A stretch of 64,000 nucleotides of DNA from NCBI RefSeq assembly GCF_013374995.1, contig NZ_CP056030.1, positions 682,001-746,000 of the forward strand, given 5' to 3'. Below, piece by piece: positions 44,623 through 53,804 of this stretch (positions within the stretch are counted from its first letter, which is position 1; each line of letters begins with the position of its first letter). The translations under genes and the position numbers were made by a program. The notes beneath the pieces are model-generated. The model was not told where the DNA came from and did not search any database. It saw only the letters and a program-made list of their open reading frames with translations. Source of the stretch: Pseudomonas eucalypticola (GTDB taxonomy: Bacteria; Pseudomonadota; Gammaproteobacteria; Pseudomonadales; Pseudomonadaceae).

Positions 44623-45972
44623 TCAGGCTCCCACCACGCTTTGTCCGCACACGCGCAGCACCTGGCCGTTGACCGCGCCGCTGCCGGGTTGGGCCAGCCA
44701 CGCCACCGCCTCGGCAACGTCCTGGGGCAATCCACCCTGGCCCAGCGCATTCATCCGCCGCCCCGCTTCGCGCAGGGCAAAAGGCATCTGGGCGGTCATG
44801 CGGGTTTCGATGAAGCCGGGGGCGACGGCGTTGATGCTGGCGCCGCGCTCGGCCAGTTTCGGCCCGAACGCCTGGGCCAAGCCGATCAGGCCGGCCTTGC
44901 TGGCGGCATAATTGGTTTGCCCGCGGTTACCGGCGATACCGCTGGTAGAGGACAGCACCACCACCCGGCCGTGGTCACGCAGGGTGCCGCTGTCGAACAG
45001 CGCCTGGGTAAGACGGTGCGGTGCGTTGAGGTTGACCGCCAATACCGAGTCCCAGTATTCCGGGGTCATGTTGACCAGGGTCTTGTCGCGGGTGATGCCG
45101 GCGTTGTGCACCATCACGTCGATGCCGTCCGGCAGGGCTTCGATCAATTGCTGCGCGGCATCGGTGGCGCAGATGTCCAGGTCGATGGTGCGGCCACCCA
45201 GCCGCGCCGCCAGGGCATCGAGGTCCGCCTTGGCCTGGGGCACGTCCAGCAGGAACACCTCGGCGCCATCACGGGCCAGGGCTTCAGCGATGGCGGCGCC
45301 TATACCGCGGGCGGCGCCGGTGACCAGGGCTTTCTTGCCGGCCAGGGGCCGGGTCCAGTCGTTGACCTGCACGGTACAAGGCCCCAGGCGCACCACCTGG
45401 CCGTCCACATAGGCGCTTTTGGGTGACAGGAAGAAACGCAGGGCGCCTTCCAGTTCGGCCTCCACACCTTGTTCCAGTTGCAGCAATTGCAGGACACCGC
45501 CGCCGCGCAATTCCTTGGCCAGCGAACGGCTGAACCCTTCAACCGCCTTCTGCGCGATGTGCGCGTCGGGCGCCAGGCCGTCGGGCACGCGGCCCAGAAT
45601 CAGCAGGTGCGCGCTGGTATCGAGGCTTTTGATCAGCGGCTGGAAAAATTCACGCAGTTGCTTGAGCTGTTCGGTGTCGCCGATATGGCTGGCGTCGTAG
45701 ACCACGGCCTTGATCTTCGGCCCCAGGCCAGGTGTCCAGGCACTCAGCGGCGAGCCTTCGGTGGCGAAGGCAAAAGCGCTGTCGGTCAGGCGCGGGGCCA
45801 GTTCGGCCACCTTCAGGGCCAGCGGCCCGCCGCCCACCAGCAACGCACCCTCCACCGGGCGCAGGCGTCCGGCCTGCCAGCGTTCCAGCCGGGCCGGGGT
45901 TGGCAGGCCCACGGCGCCCGCCAGGCGACGGCCGATGTCGGAATTGGCGAAGTCGATATAACGGTCGGACAT
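44623..45972 (-). CDS. 3-oxoacyl-ACP/CoA reductase, long FabG4-type
   Basis: 449 residues, almost twice the usual FabG. An N-terminal Rossmann-like but non-catalytic domain (about 1-205) is followed by a full SDR reductase with KKALVTGAARGIGAAIAEAL, NAGITRD, the catalytic S-YxxxK region (SSTSGIAGNRGQTNYAASK) and APGFIETRMT. This layout is the high-molecular-weight FabG (FabG4) known from mycobacteria. It probably reduces 3-ketoacyl thioesters with MaoC next to it and is divergent from a thiolase. Confidence 0.92.
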   Translation of the reverse strand: MSDRYIDFANSDIGRRLAGAVGLPTPARLERWQAGRLRPVEGALLVGGGPLALKVAELAPRLTDSAFAFATEGSPLSAWTPGLGPKIKAVVYDASHIGDTEQLKQLREFFQPLIKSLDTSAHLLILGRVPDGLAPDAHIAQKAVEGFSRSLAKELRGGGVLQLLQLEQGVEAELEGALRFFLSPKSAYVDGQVVRLGPCTVQVNDWTRPLAGKKALVTGAARGIGAAIAEALARDGAEVFLLDVPQAKADLDALAARLGGRTIDLDICATDAAQQLIEALPDGIDVMVHNAGITRDKTLVNMTPEYWDSVLAVNLNAPHRLTQALFDSGTLRDHGRVVVLSSTSGIAGNRGQTNYAASKAGLIGLAQAFGPKLAERGASINAVAPGFIETRMTAQMPFALREAGRRMNALGQGGLPQDVAEAVAWLAQPGSGAVNGQVLRVCGQSVVGA

Positions 45973-46093
45973 GGAACGCTCTCCGGCAGATTGAGTTCAA
46001 AGTGTGGACCACGTTTGCGCCTCAGTCGTTCGCTTGGCGATTTTACGCCTAGGCTGTAAGCGCCCCTTCGTTCAGCCGCACAGGGAGTTTCAC

Positions 46094-47371
46094 ATGAATG
46101 CAGTGCGTCGGGTCGCCATTATCGGCGGCAACCGTATCCCCTTTTCCCGCGCCAATGGCCCGTATGCCCGCGCCAGTAACCAGGCCATGCTCACGGCCGC
46201 CCTGGAAGGTTTGATCGAACGCTTCGGTTTGCATGGCGTGCGCATGGGTGAGGTGGCGGCCGGGGCGGTGCTGAAATTGTCCCGTGACTTCAACCTGACC
46301 CGCGAATGCGTGCTGGGCTCGCGGCTTTCGCCGCAGACACCGGCCTATGACGTCAGCCAAGCCTGCGGCACCGGGCTGGAGGCCGCGCTGCTGGTGGCCA
46401 ACAAGATCGCCCTGGGGCAAATCGAGTGCGGTATTGCCGGTGGCGTGGACACCGCCTCCGATGCGCCCATCGCCGTCAGCGAGGGCATGCGTCAGATTCT
46501 GCTGCAGGCCAACCGGGCGAAAAGCACTGGCGACAAGGTCAAGGCCCTGCTGCAATTGCGCCCGCACCACTTCAAGCCGGAATTGCCGCGCAACGGCGAG
46601 CCGCGTACGGGGCTGTCCATGGGCGAGCATTGCGAGCTGATGGCGCAAGCCTGGCACATCAGCCGGGAAGACCAGGACCTGCTGGCCCTGCACAGCCATC
46701 AGAACATGGCCCGTGCCTATACCGATGGTTGGCACGATGACCTGGTAACGCCTTTCCTGGGGCTCACCCGTGATAACAACCTGCGCCCCGACCTGACCCT
46801 GGAAAAGCTCGCCAGCCTCAAACCGGTATTCGAACGCAGCGCCAAAGGCACCCTGACAGCCGGCAACTCCACGCCGCTGACCGATGGCGCTTCGGTGGTG
46901 CTGTTGGCCAGCGAAGAATGGGCCCAGGCCCGCGGCCTGCCGGTATTGGCCTACCTGCGCGATGGCGAGGCGGCGGCGGTAGACTTCGTCAAGGGTGACG
47001 AAGGCCTGCTGATGGCCCCGGCCTACGCGGTACCGCGCCTGCTGGCACGCAACGGCCTCACCTTGCAGGACTTCGATTACTACGAGATTCACGAAGCGTT
47101 CGCGGCCCAGGTGCTGTGCACGTTGAAGGCCTGGGAAGACCCGGACTACTGCCGCACCCGCCTGGGCCTGGACGCGCCGCTAGGCGCTATCGACCGCAGC
47201 AAGTTGAACGTCAAAGGCAGTTCATTGGCGGCCGGCCATCCCTTTGCCGCCACTGGCGGGCGCATCCTGGCCAACCTGGCCAAGTTGCTGGCCCAGACGG
47301 GTAGCGGCCGTGGGCTGATTTCCATCTGCGCCGCCGGTGGCCAGGGCGTGACCGCGATTATCGAGCGCTGA
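46094..47371 (+). CDS. Acetyl-CoA C-acyltransferase (FadI-type thiolase)
   Basis: 425-residue thiolase. The acyl-binding C91 is in DVSQACGTGLEAAL; the C-terminal motifs are the His in AAGHPFAATGGR and the second Cys in CAAGGQGVTAIIER. Overall form is closest to FadI. It would cleave or form 3-ketoacyl-CoA, complementing FabG4 and MaoC encoded divergently. The ATG at 46094 follows GGGAG. Its end overlaps the convergent symporter gene by 14 bases. Confidence 0.93.
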   Translation: MNAVRRVAIIGGNRIPFSRANGPYARASNQAMLTAALEGLIERFGLHGVRMGEVAAGAVLKLSRDFNLTRECVLGSRLSPQTPAYDVSQACGTGLEAALLVANKIALGQIECGIAGGVDTASDAPIAVSEGMRQILLQANRAKSTGDKVKALLQLRPHHFKPELPRNGEPRTGLSMGEHCELMAQAWHISREDQDLLALHSHQNMARAYTDGWHDDLVTPFLGLTRDNNLRPDLTLEKLASLKPVFERSAKGTLTAGNSTPLTDGASVVLLASEEWAQARGLPVLAYLRDGEAAAVDFVKGDEGLLMAPAYAVPRLLARNGLTLQDFDYYEIHEAFAAQVLCTLKAWEDPDYCRTRLGLDAPLGAIDRSKLNVKGSSLAAGHPFAATGGRILANLAKLLAQTGSGRGLISICAAGGQGVTAIIER

Positions 47372-48392
47372 CGGTTTCCTGCGCTTCGATCTCGGCCAGG
47401 GTCTGGGTCTTCTTGCGGTGCGAATAGCTTTCGGCGATCACCGAACAGACGATCAACTGCAGCGGATGGTAGATCATGATCGGCAGCAGGATCAGGCCCA
47501 GGCCCGGGTTGGCGCCGAAAATCAGCGCTGCCATGGGCGCCCCGGCCGCCAGGGATTTCTTGGTGGCGCAGAACACCGCTGCCACTTCGTCGGCGTGGTT
47601 GAAATGCAGGGCCTTGGCGGTGCGGGTGGTCAGCACCAGGATCACCGCCAGCAGGATCGCCGTGCCGACGAAAGCCGTGACAAGCACACTGTCACCCTGC
47701 TGCTGCCACATGCCCGATACCATCGAGTTGCAGAACGCCGCGTACACCAGCAGCAGGATCACCACTTTGTCGATCACGTTGGTGTAGCGCTTGTAGCGGG
47801 CGAAGAACTTGCCCAGCAGCGGGCGCAGCAGTTGGCCCAGCACCAGGGGCAGCAACAGCATGGCGCACAGGTCGAGCAGGGTCTTGCCCAGGTCGATGCC
47901 GCCGCTGCCGGTGCCTACCACCAGGCTCACCAGCCAAGGGGTGATGAAAATGCCTAGCACGCTGGACAGGCTGGCGTTCAGGATCGCCGCCGGCACATTG
48001 CCGAAGGCGCTGCCCGTGAGGGCGACCGACGAGGAAATGGTCGACGGCAGGGCGCACAGGTAGAAGAACCCCAGCATCAGCGTCGGTGACACGAAATGGC
48101 CGAACAGCTTGTCGCAAGCCAGCCAGATCAGCGGAAACACTACGAAGGTAAACACCTGCACCATCACGTGCAGGCGGGTGTTTTTCAGCCCGTGACGGAT
48201 CTGCTCGCCCGACAGGTTGATGCCGTGCATGAAGAACACCACGAACACCCCGGCATTGATCACCACTTCGGCGTGCATGGAGCCGCCGCTGGCGCCGAAG
48301 CCGGGGAAGAAGTAGGCCAGCAGGGTCGCCAGGAACATGCCCAGCAGGAACCAGTCGGTGACCACGCGTTTAAGGTGTTTGAGAGCTTGCAT
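47358..48392 (-). CDS. Bile acid:sodium symporter family transporter (BASS)
   Basis: 344 residues with about nine or ten membrane helices, of the SBF-like/YfeH branch. Features are FLLGMFLATLLAYFFPGFGA (20 residues), ALPSTISSSVALTGSAFGNV with polar residues of the sodium-binding core, and a GANPGLGLILLP segment. The substrate is unknown and bile acids are unlikely. It is divergent from an AraC-type gene, 88 bases away. Confidence 0.92.
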   Translation of the reverse strand: MQALKHLKRVVTDWFLLGMFLATLLAYFFPGFGASGGSMHAEVVINAGVFVVFFMHGINLSGEQIRHGLKNTRLHVMVQVFTFVVFPLIWLACDKLFGHFVSPTLMLGFFYLCALPSTISSSVALTGSAFGNVPAAILNASLSSVLGIFITPWLVSLVVGTGSGGIDLGKTLLDLCAMLLLPLVLGQLLRPLLGKFFARYKRYTNVIDKVVILLLVYAAFCNSMVSGMWQQQGDSVLVTAFVGTAILLAVILVLTTRTAKALHFNHADEVAAVFCATKKSLAAGAPMAALIFGANPGLGLILLPIMIYHPLQLIVCSVIAESYSHRKKTQTLAEIEAQETVSAR

Positions 48393-48480
48393 AACAAGAG
48401 CCTGCGAACGGATTTGTAATCATTGGTCACAGAGATTACCGTGGGCAATCTTCTGCCGTCTTGCGACATAAGGCCAACCG

Positions 48481-49269
48481 ATGCCGACTAACGGACAAAC
48501 CGGCCTGCCCCGCCGAATACCAGAGCTCACCCGGCTGCCCCGGCCGCTCTATGCCCGGGCCGAAAGCCTGAGCGCAGGCTCCTGGACGCCGCCCCACACC
48601 CATGACTGGGTGCAATTTTCCTATGCCATCAGCGGTGTGCTCGGCGTACATACCGCCGAAGGCAGCTTCTTCGCTCCGCCCCAGTGGGGCGTGTGGATAC
48701 CAGCGGGGCTGGAGCATGAGGTGGTGACGTCCATGCGTGCGGAAATGCGCAGCCTTTATGTGCGCCGTGAGGACTGTCCCTGGGCTTCGCTCAGGTGTCG
48801 GGTGCTGGAGGTCACGCCGCTGGCGCGTGAGCTGATCAAGGGTTTCTGCCAATTACCGGTGGAATACCCCGAAGGCGACACCGCCGAGGCGCGGTTGGTG
48901 CAGGTGCTGCTGGACCAGCTGGCCAGCCTGCCTGAAGTGGGCTTCTCATTGCCGCTGCCTCGACACCCGCGGTTGCTGGCCCTGTGCAATGAACTGATCG
49001 AGAACCCGGAGCTGGCCGTGACCCTCAGCGACTGGGCTGGCCGCCTGGGCACCTCGGAGAAAACCCTCATGCGCCTGTTCCAGCGCGAAACCGGTTTGAG
49101 TTTTCGCGGCTGGCGCCAGCGTATGCGCTTGTTGTCTTCGCTGGACACGCTGGAGCAGGGGCACAGCGTGACCACGGCGGCGTTGTCCAGCGGCTATGAC
49201 TCGACCTCGGCGTTCATCGCTGCGTTCAAGGGTTTGTTTGGTATTACCCCTGGTGAGTTGTTTCGCTAG
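48481..49269 (+). CDS. AraC family regulator divergent from the BASS gene
   Basis: 262 residues: an N-terminal cupin (about 30-110, PPHTHDWVQFSYAISGVLGV, 20 residues) with a WIPAGLEHEV part, and a C-terminal AraC DNA-binding domain (about 165-260, LSDWAGRLGTSEKTLMRLFQ; SGYDSTSAFIAAFKGLFGIT). This is the type that often governs a divergent transporter. The effector is unknown. Confidence 0.93.
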   Translation: MPTNGQTGLPRRIPELTRLPRPLYARAESLSAGSWTPPHTHDWVQFSYAISGVLGVHTAEGSFFAPPQWGVWIPAGLEHEVVTSMRAEMRSLYVRREDCPWASLRCRVLEVTPLARELIKGFCQLPVEYPEGDTAEARLVQVLLDQLASLPEVGFSLPLPRHPRLLALCNELIENPELAVTLSDWAGRLGTSEKTLMRLFQRETGLSFRGWRQRMRLLSSLDTLEQGHSVTTAALSSGYDSTSAFIAAFKGLFGITPGELFR

Positions 49270-49443
49270 TCAACTCTAGCGTGGAGTGGGGTGTTTTCTC
49301 TTTTCCTACGGCGTGGCAACGTATTTTCTGTCGTACAGCGCAGCCCTATCCGGCAGGCGCCACTGCGCGCGTCCTAATTCCACGCCGTGCCTTCCCTAGT
49401 AGCGTGTTCAAGCCAATACAGCACCAACTAAGGAAGGTTGAAC

Positions 49444-50412
49444 ATGAACAAGCATTTTTCCCTCGCCGTTCTCGCGACTACCGCGGTCATCGCCAGCCAG
49501 GCAGCACTCGCTGAATACCCCGGCGAGCGCGCCAGCCTCGCCGCCGCCAGTGCCGGTACCCAGGCCTGGTATGGTGAGCTTTCAGGTATTCGCGGGCGCT
49601 TCGACGAACTGCGCAACCAGGGCGGCCAGGAAGGCGTTTGGGTGCGTACGCTCAACAGCAAGTCGCGGGTGTCGCCGGGCAGCGGTGCCGATTACACGCA
49701 ACGCCAGGGTGGCTTCGTCCTGGGCGTCGATGCCAGCCTGAGCGAAGAGGCCCGTGTCGGCCTGATGGGCGGCTACAGTCGCTCGAACCTCAGCATGAAA
49801 GGCCCGGACAGCGCCTACCTGTCCAGTTATTTCCTGGGCGCCTATGGCACCTGGATGAACCAGGAAGGCTACTACGTGGATGGCTTGGTCAAGGCCAATC
49901 AGTTGCGCAATGACCTGTCTTCCCACTCTGCCGGTTCTCGCATCAAGGGGCAGTACCGCAACCTGGGTCTCGGTGCTTCGGTGGAGGGTGGCAAGGTCAT
50001 CAGCCTGGATGACGGCTGGTATGTGAAACCGTTCGGCCAGATGTCGGCGGTGGCATTGCAGGGCAAGGAACACCAGCTGAATGACGGGCTGGGTAGCCAC
50101 GCCGAGAACAGCCACTCCATGCTAGGCAAGGCCGGGCTGCAGGTGGGTCGCAACCTCATGACGGCAGACGGTGGCGCACTGCAGCCGTATGCACGGCTGG
50201 CGTATGCGCGTGAATTCGCCGACACCAACGACGTGCAGGTGCATGATCGTCTCTACCGCAATGACATGGCCGGTGGTCGCGCCGAATACGGTGTTGGCCT
50301 GGTTGCCCAGGTGGCCGAGCGCGTGCAGTTGAATGCCGACATGGAATACGTCAAGGGCAAGCGTGTCGAGCAGCCCTACGGCCTGAACTTCGGCATGCGT
50401 TACGCCTTCTGA
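49444..50412 (+). CDS. Autotransporter-type outer-membrane beta-barrel without passenger
   Basis: 322 residues: signal peptide (1-23, SQAALA), a short alpha-helical segment (about 25-55), then a 260-residue barrel domain of the autotransporter type with GVWVRTLNSKSR near its start, paired aromatic strands (GYYVDGLVKANQL, GWYVKPFGQMSAV) and a terminal phenylalanine (FGMRYAF). The usual secreted passenger is missing. The ATG at 49444 has AAGGAAGG upstream. It has its own promoter region and is followed by two large palindromes. It may be a stand-alone porin-like protein or the remnant of a larger adhesin. Confidence 0.85.
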   Translation: MNKHFSLAVLATTAVIASQAALAEYPGERASLAAASAGTQAWYGELSGIRGRFDELRNQGGQEGVWVRTLNSKSRVSPGSGADYTQRQGGFVLGVDASLSEEARVGLMGGYSRSNLSMKGPDSAYLSSYFLGAYGTWMNQEGYYVDGLVKANQLRNDLSSHSAGSRIKGQYRNLGLGASVEGGKVISLDDGWYVKPFGQMSAVALQGKEHQLNDGLGSHAENSHSMLGKAGLQVGRNLMTADGGALQPYARLAYAREFADTNDVQVHDRLYRNDMAGGRAEYGVGLVAQVAERVQLNADMEYVKGKRVEQPYGLNFGMRYAF

Positions 50413-50435
50413 GCCCGAGGCTGCGCGGTGCCCCT

Positions 50436-50488
50436 GACGCGGCCAGGTCCGCTGCTACGCGGCCTGTAGCAGCGGACCTGGCCGCGTC
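50436..50488. repeat. Long palindrome, copy 1 (23-bp arms)
   Basis: Perfect 23-bp arms, left 50436-50458 beginning GACGCGGCCAGGTCC and right 50466-50488, around a 7-base loop. It forms a tandem pair with the copy at 50529, together with partly conserved flanks (GTCGGCGGT plus CAT, then CGGTGC). The pair lies between convergent genes, as bacterial REP/BIME elements do, and could end transcription from both sides. Confidence 0.85.
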
Positions 50489-50528
50489 GGCGGTCCATGC
50501 GGTGCCCCAGAAACTACGCGGCGCCCTT

Positions 50529-50582
50529 GACGCGGCCAGGTCCGCTGCTACGCAGCCTTGTAGCAGCGGACCTGGCCGCGTC
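50529..50582. repeat. Long palindrome, copy 2 (23-bp arms)
   Basis: The second copy has the same 23-bp arms (50529-50551 and 50560-50582) around an 8-base loop differing from copy 1. The arms are identical between copies while the loops and flanks differ slightly, so selection or recent duplication preserved the arms. It ends 34 bases before the chemoreceptor stop. Confidence 0.85.
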
Positions 50583-50616
50583 GGCGGTACATACGGTGCA
50601 CCTGATATGGCGCGCC

Positions 50617-52563
50617 TCAGGTCCTGAACCGCCGCACCAGGGCGTCCAGCTCGTTGGACAGCCCCGCCAGGCTATGGGAGTCGTTGCGGGCGGTGTTGGC
50701 CAACTCGGCCACCAGCTGTGCGTCACCGTGGATCTGGCTGATATGCCGGTTGATGTCCTCGGCCACCTGGTGCTGCTCCTCGGCCGCGGTAGCGATCTGG
50801 GTGTTCATGTCGCGGATCACGTCCACCGACTCACGGATCTGCCCGAAACTCGACCGCGCCTGGCCAATTCGCTCCACCGACTGTTGCGACACCTCCAGGC
50901 TGGCGTGCATCTGCTGCGCCACCTGGCTGGTGCGCTGGGCCAGGTTACCCAGCAGCCCGTCGATTTCCGCGGTTGAGTCGGCGGTGCGCTTGGCCAGCGC
51001 CCGGACCTCATCTGCCACCACCGCAAAGCCACGGCCCTGTTCGCCCGCCCTGGCGGCTTCGATGGCCGCATTGAGCGCCAGCAGGTTGGTCTGCTCGGCA
51101 ATGGAGCGAATGGTGCCCAGGATCGACTGGATGTCGTTGCTGTCACGCTCCAGTTGCGCAATGGACTGCGCCGATTGCTCGATCTCCTGGCTCAGGCGGT
51201 CGACACTGTTCACTGCCGCGTCGATCTGTTGCTGGCCTTCGCGTGCCTGACGCTGGCCGCTGTCGGCAGAGTCGGCGGCCTGGCTGCAGGAGCGCGCCAC
51301 CTCGTTGGCGGTAGCGACCATTTCGTGGAACGCCGTGGACACCATGTCCACGGCCTCGCGCTGGCGCCCGGCAGCGTCAGCCATGTTGGCCGAGACCTGC
51401 GTGGAGTTGGCGGAGCTGGCGAGAATCTTCGCCGCGGCGCCGCCAATATGCTGGATGAGGCTGCGGATAGCCCCCAGGAACTGGTTGAACCAGTTGGCCA
51501 GTTGCGCGGTTTCATCGTTGCCGCGAATGGTCAGGCTCTGGGTCAGGTCGCCTTCGCCTTGGGCAATGCCTTCCAGGCCACTGGCCACGCTGCGAATTGG
51601 CCGTACGATCAGGGTGGCGAAGCTGGCGCCCACCACGGCGAAAATGATCGCCAGCACGACGGCGATGCCGCCGATCAGCCAGGTCAATCCGGTCGCAGAA
51701 CTCATCACTTCGCTTTGTTTGATCAGGCCGATGAAGGTCCAGCCCAACTGCTCCGAAGGCCAGACGTTGGCCATGTAGCGTTCGCCATTGATCTGCACCT
51801 CCACCAGCCCCTTGCCGGCCTTGGCCAGTTGCGCGTAACCCTCGCCCAGGTCGCCCAGGGGTTTGAAGTTGTGCTCCGGTTGCTTGGGGTCCACCAGTAC
51901 GGTGCCGTCGCGCTCCATCAGCATCAGGTAGCCGCTGTCCCCCAGCTTGATCTGCTTGACGATCTCGGTCAGGCCCTTCAGTGATACGTCAATGTTGACT
52001 ACCCCACCCTGGGCGCCCAGCTGGTTGGCCACGGCGCGTACGGTGCTGACCAGCACGGCGTCGTCACCCGCCCAGTAATAGGCCGACGTCCGCAGGGTTT
52101 TCCCGGGGTTGGCCATGGCGGTCTTGTACCAGGGGCGCTGGCGTGGGTCGTAGTTGGCCATCTTCGGGTCGCCCGGCCAGAAGGCATAACCGCCGGCACT
52201 GGTGCCGTACGACACGTAGGAATAGTTGGGGTGGCTGGCGGCCAGGCTGGCGAAGAAGTCGAACAGTTGCTTGTCCTTCTCGCCCATGGGAATGTCGGCG
52301 GCGTTGGCGCCCATGTAGTTCTTGATGCTGGCATCGGCATCCTTGACCAACGGGTGCGAGGCCAGGAAATCGACGTTCTGGCTGATACCGTCGAAGAACA
52401 GCTGCATGGCGTTGGCCACCTGGCGGATCTCGCGGCTGCTGCCGTCGACGAACCCCGTGCGCGCATCGCTGCGCAGGTTGACGATGACCAGTGTGGCGAC
52501 CACTACGATGGGCAGGCACGCGATCACCGCGAACGCCCAGGTCAGTTTCTGTTTGATGTTCAT
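50617..52563 (-). CDS. Methyl-accepting chemotaxis protein with dCache sensor
   Basis: 648 residues: membrane helix (about 8-30), periplasmic dCache_1 sensor (about 35-285), second helix (about 290-315), HAMP, and a cytoplasmic signalling domain with the hairpin tip [20 protein letters not shown] (20 residues). The sensor holds Y138, R143, W145, Y146, Y162 and D192 with spacing close to the amino-acid-binding motif of PctA-type receptors, so an amino acid is the likely ligand. There is no C-terminal CheR-docking pentapeptide. A sigma-28-like promoter stands upstream. Confidence 0.95.
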   Translation of the reverse strand: MNIKQKLTWAFAVIACLPIVVVATLVIVNLRSDARTGFVDGSSREIRQVANAMQLFFDGISQNVDFLASHPLVKDADASIKNYMGANAADIPMGEKDKQLFDFFASLAASHPNYSYVSYGTSAGGYAFWPGDPKMANYDPRQRPWYKTAMANPGKTLRTSAYYWAGDDAVLVSTVRAVANQLGAQGGVVNIDVSLKGLTEIVKQIKLGDSGYLMLMERDGTVLVDPKQPEHNFKPLGDLGEGYAQLAKAGKGLVEVQINGERYMANVWPSEQLGWTFIGLIKQSEVMSSATGLTWLIGGIAVVLAIIFAVVGASFATLIVRPIRSVASGLEGIAQGEGDLTQSLTIRGNDETAQLANWFNQFLGAIRSLIQHIGGAAAKILASSANSTQVSANMADAAGRQREAVDMVSTAFHEMVATANEVARSCSQAADSADSGQRQAREGQQQIDAAVNSVDRLSQEIEQSAQSIAQLERDSNDIQSILGTIRSIAEQTNLLALNAAIEAARAGEQGRGFAVVADEVRALAKRTADSTAEIDGLLGNLAQRTSQVAQQMHASLEVSQQSVERIGQARSSFGQIRESVDVIRDMNTQIATAAEEQHQVAEDINRHISQIHGDAQLVAELANTARNDSHSLAGLSNELDALVRRFRT

Positions 52564-52660
52564 CCGCGCTCCACAAGCTTTTTTATTTATAAAAGGGGCA
52601 GTTCATCGAAAACAAAAGGGTGCTGCTCAGGCGTTATGGTTTTCCGGGCCTGTGCTGACA

Positions 52661-52687
52661 TTGTCGGCTGGTATACCAAAAAATTGA
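52661..52687 (-). promoter_or_regulatory. Candidate sigma-28 (FliA) promoter of the chemoreceptor
   Basis: On the minus strand TCAATTTT and GCCGACAA are separated by 11 bases, close to the FliA consensus TAAAGTTT-N11-GCCGATAA. It stands 98 bases before the chemoreceptor start and faces it. Chemoreceptors are commonly FliA-dependent in Pseudomonas, so this would place the gene in the flagellar regulon. Confidence 0.7.
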
Positions 52688-52859
52688 GCTGAATTTTCTG
52701 TCCCATCCAGGTCCAACGCTTCGACAGTCAAAACTGCTTACGGTCGCTGGCATTGCCTTTGCTCGGGAAAAGTCGGCATTGTGGCGTCACTGTGAGAGGA
52801 TGGCCGCAGAACGAGTGCATTCCGCGTGTTTGGTAATAAAGGACCCACAATAAAAGCTG

Positions 52860-53753
52860 ATGAAGACTCCAAAACGCATTGAACCCCTGATCGAAGACGG
52901 TCTGGTCGACGAGGTGCTGCGCCCACTCATGAGTGGTAAAGAGGCAGCGGTCTATGTGGTGCGCTGTGGCAAAGAGCTGCGCTGTGCCAAGGTCTACAAG
53001 GAGGCGAACAAACGAAGTTTTCGTCAGGCGGCCGAGTATCAGGAAGGCCGCAAGGTGCGTAACAGTCGCCAGGCCCGGGCCATGGCCAAGGGCTCCAAGT
53101 TCGGTCGCAAGGAAGCCGAAGAAGCCTGGCAGAACGCCGAAGTGGCGGCGCTGTTTCGCCTGGCCAACGCCGGGGTGAGGGTGCCCAAGCCGTTCGACTT
53201 CCTCGAAGGCGTGCTGCTGATGGAGTTGGTGGCCGACGAATACGGCGATGCGGCGCCACGGCTCAATGACGTGGAACTGGACCCGGAACAGGCGCGCGAG
53301 TACCACGAGTTCCTGATCCGCCAGATCGTGCTGATGCTTTGCACCGGCCTGGTGCATGGTGACCTGTCGGAGTTCAACGTGTTGCTGGGCCCCGACGGCC
53401 CGGTGATCATCGACCTGCCCCAAGCGGTGGACGCGGCGGGCAACAACCATGCGTTCAGCATGCTCGAGCGGGACGTGGGCAACATGGCCAGCTATTTCGG
53501 CCGTTTCGCGCCCGAGTTGCGCGACACCCGCTATGCGCGGGAAATGTGGGCCCTGTACGAGGAAGGCAAACTGCACCCTGCCAGCGTGCTGACCGGACAG
53601 TTCGCCGACGACGACACCGAGGCCGACGTCAACAGCGTCATCCGCGAGATCGAAGCCGCGCGCCTTGACGAAGCCCGCCGCCAGGCAGCCCGCAAGGCCG
53701 ATGACGCGCCCCCGGCCAAGGCCGAGGAACCGCCGCCGCCCTGGTTGCAATAG
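52860..53753 (+). CDS. RIO1-type atypical serine kinase
   Basis: 297 residues. The RIO fold shows SGKEAAVYVVRCGKELRCAK (20 residues, ATP-loop and lysine), the catalytic LVHGDLSEFNVLL (Asp and Asn) and the metal-binding IIDLPQAV. An Ala/Pro/Glu-rich tail follows. Bacterial RIO kinases, such as PA4780 of P. aeruginosa, autophosphorylate on serine; targets are little known. Its neighbours give no clear clue. Confidence 0.92.
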   Translation: MKTPKRIEPLIEDGLVDEVLRPLMSGKEAAVYVVRCGKELRCAKVYKEANKRSFRQAAEYQEGRKVRNSRQARAMAKGSKFGRKEAEEAWQNAEVAALFRLANAGVRVPKPFDFLEGVLLMELVADEYGDAAPRLNDVELDPEQAREYHEFLIRQIVLMLCTGLVHGDLSEFNVLLGPDGPVIIDLPQAVDAAGNNHAFSMLERDVGNMASYFGRFAPELRDTRYAREMWALYEEGKLHPASVLTGQFADDDTEADVNSVIREIEAARLDEARRQAARKADDAPPAKAEEPPPPWLQ

Positions 53754-53804
53754 ACAGGTAGAGCGCCCGGGCCCAGAGGGGCGGGCGTGAACAGCGGTGG
53801 TTCA

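Noticed and set aside
42953..44911. 652-residue open frame on the plus strand opposite araC-type, maoC and fabG4 genes
   Set aside because: It spans three recognised genes on the other strand and has the His/Gln/Gly-rich composition of a shadow frame.
53760..53790. GC-rich hairpin between the RIO kinase and cueR as terminator
   Set aside because: The arms pair imperfectly and lack a T-run, too weak to list.
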